Shown here in pieces: positions 51,735 to 61,255 of a stretch of 64,000 bases of DNA; the first letter of the stretch is position 1; each line of letters starts with the position of its first letter. Origin of the DNA: Pseudorhodoferax soli (GTDB lineage: Bacteria > Pseudomonadota > Gammaproteobacteria > Burkholderiales > Burkholderiaceae_C); assembly GCF_003337555.1 (NCBI RefSeq), contig NZ_QPJK01000013.1, positions 124,001 to 188,000 on the forward strand, in the 5' to 3' direction. The notes under the pieces are model-generated. The model saw only the letters and a list, made by a program, of their open reading frames with translations, had not been told where the DNA came from and did not search any database. The position numbers were made by a program, and so were the translations under genes.

Positions 51735-52471
51735 GCCCCTTGCTGCAATTGCGCCAGGTCGACAAGCGCTACGGCGGCCTGCACGTCACGCGCCAGGTGT
51801 CGTTCCGCCTGGACGCCGGCGACCGCCTCGCACTGATCGGCCCCAACGGCGCCGGCAAGACGACGCTGGTGCACCAGATCAGCGGCGTCGTGCCCTCGGA
51901 CAGCGGCGAGGTCTGGCTGCGCGGCGAGAACGTCACGCGGCTGCCGCAGGCCAGGCGGGTCCGGCACGGGCTGGCCCGCACCTTCCAGATCACCACGCTG
52001 GCGCCGCACCTGCCCGTGCAGCGGCAGATCGAGATGGCGCTGTTCGAGCGCGAAGGCCTGAGCGCCAGCGCCTGGCGCAGCGTGGACAGCTACCCGGCGC
52101 TGACCGCCGAGGCGCAGGAGCTGCTGGGACGCTTCGGCCTGCGCGCCCATGCCGCGACCGCCACCGAAGACCTGGCCTACGGCGAGCAGCGCCTCATCGA
52201 GATGGCGCTGGCCATGGCGCTGCGGCCCAAGGTGCTGCTGCTGGACGAGCCCATGGCGGGCGTGCCCAAGGGCGACGGCGCCCGGCTGCTCTCTGCGCTG
52301 GATGCGCTGCCCAAAGACCTGGGCGTGCTCATCATCGAGCACGACATGGACCTGGTGTTCCGCTTCGCCAACCGCATCGTGGTGCTGTGCGAAGGCGCGG
52401 TGCTGGCCGAAGGCAGCCCGGACGACATCCGGCGCGACCCCCGGGTGCGCGCCGCCTACCTCGGAAACTGA
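51731..52471 (+). CDS. ABC transporter ATPase, LivG-like
   Basis: Protein of 246 residues. Walker A GPNGAGKTT, signature LAYGEQRLIEMALAMAL, Walker B VLLLDEPMAGV and the His switch IIEHDMDLVF are present; the GEQR form of the signature is typical of LivG. It powers the importer from the cytoplasmic side. Follows the permease by ATGA; the LivF-like gene starts one base after its stop codon. Confidence 0.9.
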   Translation: MSPLLQLRQVDKRYGGLHVTRQVSFRLDAGDRLALIGPNGAGKTTLVHQISGVVPSDSGEVWLRGENVTRLPQARRVRHGLARTFQITTLAPHLPVQRQIEMALFEREGLSASAWRSVDSYPALTAEAQELLGRFGLRAHAATATEDLAYGEQRLIEMALAMALRPKVLLLDEPMAGVPKGDGARLLSALDALPKDLGVLIIEHDMDLVFRFANRIVVLCEGAVLAEGSPDDIRRDPRVRAAYLGN

Positions 52472-52472
52472 C

Positions 52473-53186
52473 ATGTCTGCCCTGATGCTCGAAGTGAAAT
52501 CCGTCCAGGCCGGCTACGGTCCGATGACGGTGCTCGATGGCCTGTCCTTCCAGGTCGCGCGCGGCGAGCGGCTCGCCATGATCGGCCGCAACGGCGTTGG
52601 CAAGACAACGGCCTTGCGTGCGGTCATGGGCGTGGTGCCGTTGCGCGGTGGCTCCATCCTCTTCGCCGGTGAGGACGTGTCGCGGCTGTCGGCCCACCAG
52701 CGCGCGGAGCGCGGGCTGGGCCTGGTGCCGCAGACGCGCGACGTGTTCCCCTCGCTCACGGTGGAAGAGAACCTGCTGGCCGGTCTGAAGCGCCGGCCCA
52801 AGGCCGCGCTCAGCGAGGCCTACGACCTGTTCCCGCGCCTGGCGGAGCGGCGCCACAACGGCGGCAACCAGCTGTCGGGCGGCGAGCAGCAGATGCTGTC
52901 CGTTGCGCGTGCCTTGCTGGGCCAGCCCAGGCTGCTGCTCATGGACGAGCCGCTCGAAGGCCTGGCGCCGCTGATCCGCCAGGAGTTGCTGGCGGCCTTT
53001 CGCCACATGGGCCAGCAGACCGGCATCAGCGTCGTCATCGTGGAGCAGCAGGTCGACGAGGCCCTGGCCTACGCGGGCCGTGCCGTGATCCTCGACCACG
53101 GGGCCGTGGTGCACGAGGACGATGCCGCGAAGCTGGCGAAAGACACCGACACGCTGGAACGCTGGGTCGGCATGGCGGTGCATTGA
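52473..53186 (+). CDS. ABC transporter ATPase, LivF-like
   Basis: Protein of 237 residues with Walker A GRNGVGKTT, signature LSGGEQQMLSVARAL, Walker B LLLMDEPLEGLAP and switch region VIVEQQVDEAL. LivF-type proteins carry VEQ instead of the usual His at the switch, as here. It completes the five-part importer. The MarR gene starts immediately after its stop. Confidence 0.9.
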   Translation: MSALMLEVKSVQAGYGPMTVLDGLSFQVARGERLAMIGRNGVGKTTALRAVMGVVPLRGGSILFAGEDVSRLSAHQRAERGLGLVPQTRDVFPSLTVEENLLAGLKRRPKAALSEAYDLFPRLAERRHNGGNQLSGGEQQMLSVARALLGQPRLLLMDEPLEGLAPLIRQELLAAFRHMGQQTGISVVIVEQQVDEALAYAGRAVILDHGAVVHEDDAAKLAKDTDTLERWVGMAVH

Positions 53187-53187
53187 G

Positions 53188-53766
53188 ATGCACGCCGAGA
53201 ACCGCGATCTGCGGGCAGGCCGGCCGCGGGCAGGCCAACGCGGCACGCACATCGACCTGGAGCGCTATGTCCCGGCGTACCTGACCTGGACCGCGAACAA
53301 GCTGTCGCGTGGCGCCTCCGGCTTCTACCTCAGGCACTTCGGCGTCGGCATCGAGGTCTGGCGCTGCCTGGTGCTGCTGGCGGTGGACGGTGCCTGCTCG
53401 GCCCACCAGGTCTCGCGCGTGATCGGCATGGACAAGGCCTCGGTCAGCCGCTGCTTCAAGAGCATGCAGCAGGGCGGCCTCATCCGCATTGCGCTCGACC
53501 AGAACGACGGCCGTGCGCGCATCGCGGTGCTCACGGAGAAGGGACGGTCCCTGCACGACGCCATCCGCGGCGTGGCGCTGGAGCGCGAGCGGGCGCTGCT
53601 GAAGGTGCTCACCGACGAAGAGGCGAAGTCCTTGCTGTCGCTGCTCCAGCGCGTGCACGAGAACCTGCCCCATGTGGAGGAAGCGACCGAGCGGTTTCTC
53701 TCCGCCCGGGAACCCAAGAGCCGCCCAGGTCGGGGCGGCACGGAGAGAGGTAGACGAGATGGTTGA
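53188..53766 (+). CDS. MarR-family regulator, first of two paralogues
   Basis: Protein of 192 residues with a winged helix (SAHQVSRVIGMDKASVSRCFKS) framed by dimerisation helices (RYVPAYLTWTANKLSRGAS). Regulators of this type usually repress aromatic catabolic genes until the substrate or its CoA ester binds. It lies inside the operon, between the importer and the reductase, and its end overlaps the reductase start by eight bases. Autoregulation through the palindromes at 48597-48630 is likely. A close paralogue lies at 55829-56392. Confidence 0.85.
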   Translation: MHAENRDLRAGRPRAGQRGTHIDLERYVPAYLTWTANKLSRGASGFYLRHFGVGIEVWRCLVLLAVDGACSAHQVSRVIGMDKASVSRCFKSMQQGGLIRIALDQNDGRARIAVLTEKGRSLHDAIRGVALERERALLKVLTDEEAKSLLSLLQRVHENLPHVEEATERFLSAREPKSRPGRGGTERGRRDG

Positions 53767-54712
53767 ACTGGATGTCAGGGTGCGTGCGCGCCGTGTCGAG
53801 GCGGACGGCATCTGCAGCTTCGAGCTCGAGCGCGCAGGGGGCGCATCGCTCCCGGCCTTCCGCGCGGGCGCGCACATCGACGTGCGTGTGCCGTCGGGCC
53901 AGGTGCGCCAGTATTCGCTGTGCAGCGACCCGGGGGACGCCAGCTTCTGGCGCATCGGCGTGTTGCGCGAGCCGGCGTCGCGCGGCGGGTCGTCGGGCAT
54001 GCACGAGCTCGTGCAGGTCGGCTCGCGGCTGCAGGTCAGCGCACCGAAGAACCTGTTCGCGCTGTGCGATGCGCCGCACAGCGTGCTGGTCGCCGGCGGC
54101 ATCGGGGTGACGCCCATCCTGGCCATGGCGCGGCAGCTGCACCGGGACGGCAAGCCCTTCGAACTGCACTACTGCGCGCGTTCACCTGCGCGCATGGCGT
54201 TCCGCGACGAGATTGCGCTGGGGGCCTTCGGCAACCGGTCCCGCCTGTACTTCAGCGAGGCGGCCACCCGGCAGTTCGATGCCGTGGCGGCGTTGTGCGC
54301 GGCGCCGCCGGGTGCGCACCTCTACGTCTGCGGCCCGGCCGGGTTCATGGACCACGTGCTCGCCTCGGCCGCGACCGCTGGCTGGGCGCAGGAGCGCCTG
54401 CACCGCGAGCATTTCGCGGGCACCGCCCCAGATGCCTCGAGCGACCGGCCGTTCCAGCTGCGGCTGGCCAGGTCTGGCGCCACGCTCGATGTGCCCGCCG
54501 GCACGACGGCCCTGCAGGTGCTGCTGGACGCCGGCATCGACGTAAATTATTCATGCGAGTCCGGCGTGTGCGGGACCTGCACCACCGCCGTGCTCGAGGG
54601 AACGCCCGAGCACCGCGACAGCTGCCTGATGGACGCCGAGCGCGCGGACAACCGGCTCTTCACGCCGTGCTGTTCGCGCGCCAGGACAGCCGCCCTTGTT
54701 CTAGACCTGTGA
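53759..54712 (+). CDS. Oxygenase reductase, FMN/NAD and plant-type 2Fe-2S (VanB-like)
   Basis: Protein of 317 residues. Order of domains: flavin-binding (VRQYSLCSDP), NAD-binding (VLVAGGIGVTPILAMA, LYVCGPAGFMDHVL), and a C-terminal plant-type ferredoxin domain with the cluster Cys in CESGVCGTC plus a further Cys in HRDSC. This is the phthalate-dioxygenase-reductase/VanB layout, which passes electrons from NAD(P)H to a Rieske oxygenase, encoded 30 bases downstream. Confidence 0.9.
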   Translation: MVELDVRVRARRVEADGICSFELERAGGASLPAFRAGAHIDVRVPSGQVRQYSLCSDPGDASFWRIGVLREPASRGGSSGMHELVQVGSRLQVSAPKNLFALCDAPHSVLVAGGIGVTPILAMARQLHRDGKPFELHYCARSPARMAFRDEIALGAFGNRSRLYFSEAATRQFDAVAALCAAPPGAHLYVCGPAGFMDHVLASAATAGWAQERLHREHFAGTAPDASSDRPFQLRLARSGATLDVPAGTTALQVLLDAGIDVNYSCESGVCGTCTTAVLEGTPEHRDSCLMDAERADNRLFTPCCSRARTAALVLDL

Positions 54713-54742
54713 GCCACAGCCCACGCCCTTGAAGGAGAACCC

Positions 54743-55819
54743 ATGACCGCCCAGTGCATTCCCATCCAGCCGGTGTCGGCGACCCCGGCCGCCCCCAAGT
54801 TCCCGCTCGACCAGTGGTACATGGCCGGCTTTTCCACCGACGTGGTGGACAAGCCGGTCGGCCGCACGTTCCTGGAGCAGCGCGTGGTGATGTTCCGCAC
54901 CGCCGACGGCCAGGTGGCGGCGCTGGAAGACCGCTGCTGCCACCGTTCGCTGCCGTTGTCCTGCGGCACGGTGGAGGAGAAGGGCGTGCGCTGCGGCTAC
55001 CACGGCATGCTGTACGCACCCAACGGCCAGTGCCTGGAGATACCGGGCCAGGAGCGCGTTCCGAGCAAGGCCAAGGTGCGGGCGTACCACATCGCCGAGA
55101 AGAACCACATCCTGTGGATCTGGATGCCCAGGGAGGCCGGCGGTGCGCCGACCTGCGAGGCGCCGGACTATCCCTGGCACAACGACCCCCGCTACACCTT
55201 CGGAACGGGCGCATACCACTACAAGGCACCGTGGCAGCTCATCCACGACAACCTGCTGGACCTGAGCCACCTGGGCTACGTGCACCTGCAGACCATCGGC
55301 GGCGATGCGCGGCTGCACATGAACGCGGGCATGCAGGTCACGCAGGACGGCGACACCGTCAAGGTGGTGCGGCAGATGCCGGGCTCGCGGCCGCCGCCCA
55401 CCTACAAGGCGGCCTGGCCGTTCGGCGACACCTGCGACCGATGGCAGGAGATCGAGTTCGCGCTGTCGCACCTGAGGATCTGGACGGGAGCCATCGAGCC
55501 CGGCACGGATTCCATCGACGATCCGCAGCGCGGCGGTTTCCACATGCGCGGCCTGCACGGCATCACGCCCGAGACCGAGGACACCTGCCACTACTTCTGG
55601 AGCATGTCCAGCACGCGCCACCCGGACAAGCCGGACAACAGCCAGGCGGTCATCCAGCAGACCGCGTTCACCTTCGACGAGGACCGCCTCGTCATCGAGG
55701 AGCAGTACCGCAACATCCGGCAGTTCGGCGGCAAGCCCGAGTGGATCGACATCCATGTCGACGCGGGCGGGAACCGGGCCCGCCGGGTGGTCCAGCGCCT
55801 GCTGGCCGCGTCGGCCTGA
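54743..55819 (+). CDS. Rieske non-heme iron oxygenase (VanA-like)
   Basis: Protein of 358 residues. The Rieske 2Fe-2S site is formed by Cys65-x-His67 and Cys84-x2-His87 (DRCCHRSL, RCGYHGM). The mononuclear iron site is NLLDLSHLGYVH with Asp173, His176 and His181. The C-terminal NRARRVVQRLLA is the usual end of the VanA group, which hydroxylates or demethylates aromatic acids such as vanillate. With its reductase and importer it forms a complete uptake-and-attack unit. The exact substrate is not readable from sequence. Confidence 0.92.
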   Translation: MTAQCIPIQPVSATPAAPKFPLDQWYMAGFSTDVVDKPVGRTFLEQRVVMFRTADGQVAALEDRCCHRSLPLSCGTVEEKGVRCGYHGMLYAPNGQCLEIPGQERVPSKAKVRAYHIAEKNHILWIWMPREAGGAPTCEAPDYPWHNDPRYTFGTGAYHYKAPWQLIHDNLLDLSHLGYVHLQTIGGDARLHMNAGMQVTQDGDTVKVVRQMPGSRPPPTYKAAWPFGDTCDRWQEIEFALSHLRIWTGAIEPGTDSIDDPQRGGFHMRGLHGITPETEDTCHYFWSMSSTRHPDKPDNSQAVIQQTAFTFDEDRLVIEEQYRNIRQFGGKPEWIDIHVDAGGNRARRVVQRLLAASA

Positions 55820-55828
55820 GCGTGCGCG

Positions 55829-56392
55829 TCAGCCGCGCGGCCGGCGTGTGGCGGCCGCGGGGTAGTGCTGTTCGAGAAAGGCCGAGGTGGCCTTCTCCAC
55901 GGCAGGAAGGTTGTCGTGCAGCCGGCGCAGCAGGTCCAGCAGGGTGCCCTGCTCCGAAGGGGAGAGCACCGACAGGAACACGCGCTCGCGCTCGCGTGCC
56001 AGCGCCAGGATCTGGTTGTGCAGCGTGCGGCCCTTCTCCGTGATGGTCGCCAGCCGCAGCCGGCCATCCTTGTCGTCCAGGCCGAACGTGAGCAGGCCGT
56101 CGGCCTGCATGGTCTTGAAGACCCGGCTCACGGAGGCCTTGTCCATGCCGAGCGTCCTGGAGATGGATTGCGCGGTGAGCTCATCCTCGATGGCCAGCAG
56201 GACGAGGATGCGCCAGGTCTCGATGCCGACCTCGAACGCGCGCAGGTAGGCGCTGGATGCGCCCCCGGACAGCTTGTTCGCGATCCAGGTGAGGTAAGCC
56301 GGCGCGTAGTGGTCGAGGTCGACGGTCGGATGGGGCTTCTTCTGCGCGCCCGGTGTGCGGGCCGGGGCGCGGGGCTGCGGTGCTTTGGTCAT
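55829..56392 (-). CDS. MarR-family regulator, second paralogue
   Basis: Protein of 187 residues. It shares long blocks with the MarR protein at 53188, for example YAPAYLTWIANKLSGGAS and LGMDKASVSRVFK, so the two arose by duplication. Its N-terminus is Pro/Lys-rich and longer. It is transcribed convergently with the oxygenase, nine bases apart. It could compete with or complement the first regulator at the shared operators, or control the tannase gene region. Confidence 0.85.
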   Translation of the reverse strand: MTKAPQPRAPARTPGAQKKPHPTVDLDHYAPAYLTWIANKLSGGASSAYLRAFEVGIETWRILVLLAIEDELTAQSISRTLGMDKASVSRVFKTMQADGLLTFGLDDKDGRLRLATITEKGRTLHNQILALARERERVFLSVLSPSEQGTLLDLLRRLHDNLPAVEKATSAFLEQHYPAAATRRPRG

Positions 56393-56500
56393 GCTCCAGC
56401 GGGTGATTCTGCTGGCTGGATTGTGGCCGACCGCGGTGCGCCGGCCCAGGCCTCGGGCATGCCGGTAGGGCAGCGGCCCGGCAAGGCCGGGCCGGGGCGC

Positions 56501-58249
56501 TCAGCCCCCCAGCGGGTCGCTGCGGGTGGTGCAGGTGAAGCTTGCCGCGAGCTTCTGGTCGCCGCCCACATAGCGTGGGTAGGCGGGGTAGCGGCAGGCC
56601 GGCATGGCGCGGATGGTGCTGGCATCGGCCACGCTCTTGTAGTAGGCCACCGGGGCATCCGGCGGCGCCTCGCCCTTCAGGACCCAGTTCTCCAGCAGCG
56701 TCAGCGCGTCGATCTGCGTGACGCCGCCGACGTTGTGGCTGCCGCCGGGACCGACGTACAGGCGCATGGCGCGGTCCGCCGCCTCCTGCCCCATCGTGGC
56801 GACCACGCTGCGGTAGTACTGGCCCGACATCGTCAGCGGTGCCGCGTTGTCCGCAGAAGGATGGACCACGATGAGCCGGCCGCCGCGCGCGGAGAACGCG
56901 GCGAGGTCGGGGTTGGTCGCGTCGAACAGCCTGGACAGGTACTGGATGCGGGCCGCATAGGGCGCGGGGTCGAAGCCGTAGGGGTTGAAGCTGTCGTCCT
57001 GCACGATGGCGTGCCGGATCCAGTAGGTCGCGAAGTTCAGGACCGCGCCGCGGCCGGCCTCGTTGCCGCGCCCCGGCGGCAGATCCAGCGACGGAGCCAC
57101 GCTGCCGACGGGATAGAAGGGCCACTGGAAGCCCGTGCCGTCCTCGTCGCCCGTGACCGCATAGCCGGGGAAGCGGCTGCTGCCGTTGGCCAGCGTGACG
57201 CCGAGTTCGGCGGGCTCGCGCAGCGCGTTGACCGAGGCGATCTGCGCGTCGGACAGGCAGCCTGTGCCGGTGTTGCCGTCCGGACAGCGCAGCGTCGCCA
57301 CGTCGTTGCTGCAAGCAAGGTACTGCGCGACCACGCCGTCGGCCAGCCCGTCGGCCAGGTCGCAGCTGGCGCGTGTCCTGTCGGCGACGAGCCGGATGGC
57401 CGCCGCGTCCAGGAAACCCGTGGCCAGCCGGTCGCGCAGCCGGTTGTCGAACAGGTGGATGCCGTTCCACTGGATCACCGGCGAGGTGGCGATCACGCCG
57501 TCGTAGTCGTTGGGGTACTTCTGGGCCACCATCAGCGCCTCGCGCCCGCCGGCCGATTCGCCGCTGAAGAACACCTTCTGCGCGGCTTCGCCATAGGCCC
57601 GCCGGACCACGGCCAGCGCCACATCGCGCGTCTTCTTCAGGTGCTCGGAAGCCCAGTTGCGCATGGCCTCGTCGCTGCGCGTGAACGCATAGTCGGCCGA
57701 GCCGCTGTGGCCGCCGTCGCTGCCGAAGGTCACGTAGCCCAGCGTGATCGGGTAGGGCGCGTCCACCGGCATCGGGTCGAAACGGCCCGATGCCTTCTGG
57801 CCCGGGGCCGTGACGACGGCCCCGCCCAGGCCGCCGCCGCCCGACTGCAGTGCACGGCGGTTCCAGTTCTCCAGCGGCAGGTTGATGGCGAAGTTGACCG
57901 GCGGCGCCGCCGGATCGACGGAGGCGATCTGGCCCAGCACCAGGCAGCGCGCCGGCGTGGTCAGCAGGTGTTCGCCCTCTGCATCGGCATAGGGCGCCAC
58001 GGCCGCTGCGCGCGTCGCCGAGGTGATGGTCGCGCCGCCGCTGGGCAGGCCGATCTCCGCGGCCGCGACGCTCTGGCCCTGCAGGCCTTCGCAGGTCTTG
58101 ATGGCCAGCGGTGCCGCGGCCGGCGGTGGCGCGGCGGTGTCGTCGTCGCCACCGCCGCCGCAGGCCGCGATGAGTCCGATGGTGGCCGTGGCCAGCGCGG
58201 CATGGCCGGCGTGCTTCCAGCGCGGGCTGGGTCCCTGGTGTGCTTGCAT
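56501..58249 (-). CDS. Tannase/feruloyl esterase family lipoprotein
   Basis: Protein of 582 residues. The signal ends in a lipobox (TIGLIAAC then GGGG), so it is probably anchored in the outer membrane. The tannase-family nucleophile elbow is SGESAGGREAL; a late Asp (VVHPSADNAAPL) and His (PGGSHNVGG) complete the triad. The family's paired Cys residues are present (SCDLADG, LRCPDG). Such enzymes release aromatic acids (ferulate, gallate or phthalate half-esters) outside the cell. AGGAGA precedes the ATG. It may feed the neighbouring uptake and Rieske system; that link is inference. Confidence 0.87.
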   Translation of the reverse strand: MQAHQGPSPRWKHAGHAALATATIGLIAACGGGGDDDTAAPPPAAAPLAIKTCEGLQGQSVAAAEIGLPSGGATITSATRAAAVAPYADAEGEHLLTTPARCLVLGQIASVDPAAPPVNFAINLPLENWNRRALQSGGGGLGGAVVTAPGQKASGRFDPMPVDAPYPITLGYVTFGSDGGHSGSADYAFTRSDEAMRNWASEHLKKTRDVALAVVRRAYGEAAQKVFFSGESAGGREALMVAQKYPNDYDGVIATSPVIQWNGIHLFDNRLRDRLATGFLDAAAIRLVADRTRASCDLADGLADGVVAQYLACSNDVATLRCPDGNTGTGCLSDAQIASVNALREPAELGVTLANGSSRFPGYAVTGDEDGTGFQWPFYPVGSVAPSLDLPPGRGNEAGRGAVLNFATYWIRHAIVQDDSFNPYGFDPAPYAARIQYLSRLFDATNPDLAAFSARGGRLIVVHPSADNAAPLTMSGQYYRSVVATMGQEAADRAMRLYVGPGGSHNVGGVTQIDALTLLENWVLKGEAPPDAPVAYYKSVADASTIRAMPACRYPAYPRYVGGDQKLAASFTCTTRSDPLGG

Positions 58250-58408
58250 GTTGTCTCCTGTAGGAATCCGGTCGGTTCCGGCGAGCGCAACCTTAGCGAT
58301 GCAGCGGGCAGCTGAACAATGGTTTGCCGCCATGGGACACATCGGCGGCGCCGATACCTGACGTAAGCCCCGATCCGGCGCACGGGCCCTGCTGCCTATA
58401 GTCAGCGC

Positions 58409-59350
58409 ATGCGATTGCACGGACTGGACCTGAACCTGCTGCTGGCGCTGGATGCATTGCTCCAGACCGAGCGCGTCACCGCTGCGGCAGAGCGCCTGCA
58501 CGTGACCCAGTCGACCATGAGCGGATCACTGGCCCGGCTGCGCGAGCACTTCAACGATCCACTGCTGGTGCCGGCAGGGCGCGTGCTGATGCTCACGCCC
58601 CTGGGCCAGGTGCTGCGCACGCCAGTCCGCGCCTTGCTGCAGCAGGTCGAGGAGACGGTATCGCTGCGGCCCACCTTCGAGCCGCTGCGCGACCGGCGGC
58701 GCTTCGTGCTGTGCGCATCGCACATGACGCTGCTGGTGCTGGGTGCACCCCTGGTGCAGCACCTGCGCAAGGCGGCGCCTGGCGTCACGCTCGAGTGGAT
58801 GGAAACCTCGCCGGACCGCATCGGCGACCATCTGCGGCGCGGCGACATCGACCTGGCGTTTGCAGGCGAACCGTTCGCCAGCCCCGCGTTCCCGAGCGTC
58901 CCCGTCATCGAGGATGAGTACGTCTGCATCGCCTGGAAAGGCAACCGCCGTGTGGCGCGCGGCCTGAGCCGGCGCACCTACCAGGCCCTGGGCCACGTGG
59001 GCACGCGCTACGGCCCGCAGGGCCTGCCGGGCGGCGAGCAGCATGCGGTGGACAGGCTGCAGATCGTGCGCCGTGTGGAGGTGGTCTGCGCGAGCCCGGC
59101 GATGCTGGCGGCGTTCGTCGTCGGCACCGACCGGATCGCGACCGTGGCCTCCAAGCTGGCGCGGCGCCAGGCCGAGGAACTGCCCCTGCAGATCCTCCCC
59201 ACGCCGTGGCGCCTGTCGCCGGTGCGCATGCTGATGCAGTGGAGCCAGCACCGTGAGGGCGACGGCGGGCTGGACTGGATGCGCCAGACCGTGCGCAGCG
59301 TGGCCGCGCGCTGCGGCTGCCTCGTGCCGCCCGCCGGAGCGCCCGCATGA
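58409..59350 (+). CDS. LysR-type regulator
   Basis: Protein of 313 residues with the winged helix LQTERVTAAAERLHVTQSTM and a NodD/nahR-like start (MRLHGLDLNLLLALDALL). That subgroup often responds to aromatic compounds. It is divergent from the tannase gene (about 160 bases between starts) and coupled by ATGA to a Bug receptor gene, so it probably controls both. Confidence 0.88.
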   Translation: MRLHGLDLNLLLALDALLQTERVTAAAERLHVTQSTMSGSLARLREHFNDPLLVPAGRVLMLTPLGQVLRTPVRALLQQVEETVSLRPTFEPLRDRRRFVLCASHMTLLVLGAPLVQHLRKAAPGVTLEWMETSPDRIGDHLRRGDIDLAFAGEPFASPAFPSVPVIEDEYVCIAWKGNRRVARGLSRRTYQALGHVGTRYGPQGLPGGEQHAVDRLQIVRRVEVVCASPAMLAAFVVGTDRIATVASKLARRQAEELPLQILPTPWRLSPVRMLMQWSQHREGDGGLDWMRQTVRSVAARCGCLVPPAGAPA

Positions 59351-60312
59351 GGCGGCGCACGGCCTGCATGGGCGCGGCCTGCCTGGTGCTGCGGCCGGCG
59401 GCGGCGCTGGCGGCCGTCGAGGCGGCCACGCCGTGGGTCCAGCTGGTGGTGCCGGCGGCGGCCGGCGGTGCTTCCTACAAGCTGGCCCACGCGCTCGCGT
59501 CGGCGTGGCCCACCTATGCCGGGCAGGCCATGGTCGCGCTCGAGCGGCCCGGTGGCGCGGGTGCGATTGCGCTGCAGACCATCGCGCAGGGTCCGACCAA
59601 TGGCTCCATGCTGCTGCTCGGCAACACCGGCACCCAGGTGGTGCGGCCGGCGATCCGCCAGTCGCCCGATCCGGACCGGCTCGTTCCCGTTGCCAAGCTG
59701 GCTTCCACCGCCGCGGTGCTGATGGCATCGGCCAGCGTGCCCGCGGCGCAGCTTGCCGATGTGCTCGCATTGGCGCGCGCCAGGCCGGGTGCCCTGGCCT
59801 ATGGCTCCACCGGCGAGGCAAGCCTGCCGCACCTGGTGATGGAGGCAGTGTGCGCGCAGGCTGGCGTCTCCTTGCTGCATGTGCCGTACAAGTCCGTCGC
59901 GGCCTCGTTGCCCGATCTGGTGGCCGGGCGTCTGCACCTGAACCTGGTCAACGTCGGCACGGCCCTCACGCTGCAGCGCGAGGGGCGCGTGCGGCCGCTT
60001 GCGGTCAGCTCGGCATCGCGGTTGCCGTCCCTGCCCGCGGTCCCGACGTTGCGGGAGGCCGGCATGCCCGGCGTGGACATCGAGAACTGGCACGGCCTGT
60101 TCGTCCACCGGCGCGTGCCGGCCGTGCGCCTGCGCGCGCTGGTGGCGGCCGCGGCCAGCGTGGTGATGGATCCGGACTTCAGGACGGCGCTGGGGCGTGA
60201 GCACCTGACGGTCGACAGCGATCCGGCACCGGGCGGACTGCAAGACCTGATCCGCACCGGGGCCGGGCAGGTCGAGCGGCTGATCTCCACCAGGAAGCTG
60301 AAGCTGGGCTGA
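59347..60312 (+). CDS. Bug-family (TctC-like) periplasmic receptor
   Basis: Protein of 321 residues with an Ala-rich signal region and the Bug fold: VVPAAAGGASYKLAHALA, PGGAGAIALQTI, YGSTGEASLPHL, HVPYKSVAASLPDLVAG. Receptors of this family bind carboxylates in the periplasm; in Burkholderiales they exist in great numbers, often without TctAB permeases, as here. The coupling to a LysR gene suggests it senses or delivers the product of the neighbouring esterase. The binding-site Asp seen in some members is not obvious. Confidence 0.87.
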   Translation: MRRRTACMGAACLVLRPAAALAAVEAATPWVQLVVPAAAGGASYKLAHALASAWPTYAGQAMVALERPGGAGAIALQTIAQGPTNGSMLLLGNTGTQVVRPAIRQSPDPDRLVPVAKLASTAAVLMASASVPAAQLADVLALARARPGALAYGSTGEASLPHLVMEAVCAQAGVSLLHVPYKSVAASLPDLVAGRLHLNLVNVGTALTLQREGRVRPLAVSSASRLPSLPAVPTLREAGMPGVDIENWHGLFVHRRVPAVRLRALVAAAASVVMDPDFRTALGREHLTVDSDPAPGGLQDLIRTGAGQVERLISTRKLKLG

Positions 60313-60344
60313 CCGCCGGGCAACAACGGGGCAGGCCGGTCGGC

Positions 60345-61073
60345 TCAGCGCCAGGCCGCCGCCAGCAGCGCCAGCCCCGAGAGCAGCAGCAGCGCGTCCA
60401 GCAGGCGCTGGAACAGCGTCCCCGGCAGGCGCAGCACGAAGGCCTTGCCGGCGAAGGTGCCGGCCATCAGCGCCGCGCCCACGATGAGGCCCTTGGCCAG
60501 CACCTCCGGGGGCAGGCCGCCGAGCTGCGCGAAGGCCAGCGACTTGGCCACGTACAGCAGCAGTGCGCTGGCGGCTTCCGTGCCGATGAAGGCGCCCTTG
60601 ACCAGGCCGTAGGCCGAGAAGGCCGGCACGCTGAGCGGCCCGGTCGACAGCACCAGCCCGGTCAGGTAGCCGATGAAGGCACCGGCCACGGCCAGCTGCC
60701 ACAGCTGCAGGCGCCACTGGCGCTGCTGCAGCCAGTGGCGCAGCGGCACCACGAGCAGGAAGAACAGGCCTAGCGCGATGTCGACGGCGTGCGCGGGCAT
60801 GGCCCACAGCGTGCGCGCGCCGAGCGCTGCGGCCGGCGCGCCCGGCAGCGCGTAGGCGCAGACGGCCCGCCAATCCACCAGGCGCCACCAGGCCAGCACG
60901 CGTGCCGCATTGCCGACGACGGCGGCCACCGCCATGACGGGAACCGCCTGCTTGGGCCCGAAGGCGTGGACCAGCACCGGCAGCAGCATCACCGACGAGC
61001 CCGTGCCGATCACCCCGCTGACCGCACCCGCGAGCAGCCCCACCAGCAGCACCGCTGCGTAGCCTTCCAGCAT
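60345..61073 (-). CDS. TauE/SafE-family sulfite/anion permease
   Basis: Protein of 242 residues with about eight membrane helices and the family's repeated glycine motifs (LLAGAVSGVIGTGSSVMLLP, then STGPLSVPAFSAYGL). Such inner-membrane proteins export sulfite, sulfoacetate or organic anions. The gene is convergent with the Bug receptor gene. The substrate is unknown. Confidence 0.85.
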   Translation of the reverse strand: MLEGYAAVLLVGLLAGAVSGVIGTGSSVMLLPVLVHAFGPKQAVPVMAVAAVVGNAARVLAWWRLVDWRAVCAYALPGAPAAALGARTLWAMPAHAVDIALGLFFLLVVPLRHWLQQRQWRLQLWQLAVAGAFIGYLTGLVLSTGPLSVPAFSAYGLVKGAFIGTEAASALLLYVAKSLAFAQLGGLPPEVLAKGLIVGAALMAGTFAGKAFVLRLPGTLFQRLLDALLLLSGLALLAAAWR

Positions 61074-61255
61074 CCTGTGCGCCTCCCTTGCCGGCGATTG
61101 TGGCGCGCGGGCGCCGGCAGCTTGCCCCCAGGTCCTGTGGACAACACTGTGAAGAACGGCTGGGCAGTGGGCGCAGGCCCAGCAACGGCGCGGCCTGCAC
61201 ACGGATTGCCCAATCGCTGGGCAGTGGCCCGCCGCCGGCCGGCGTTGGCGTGGCG

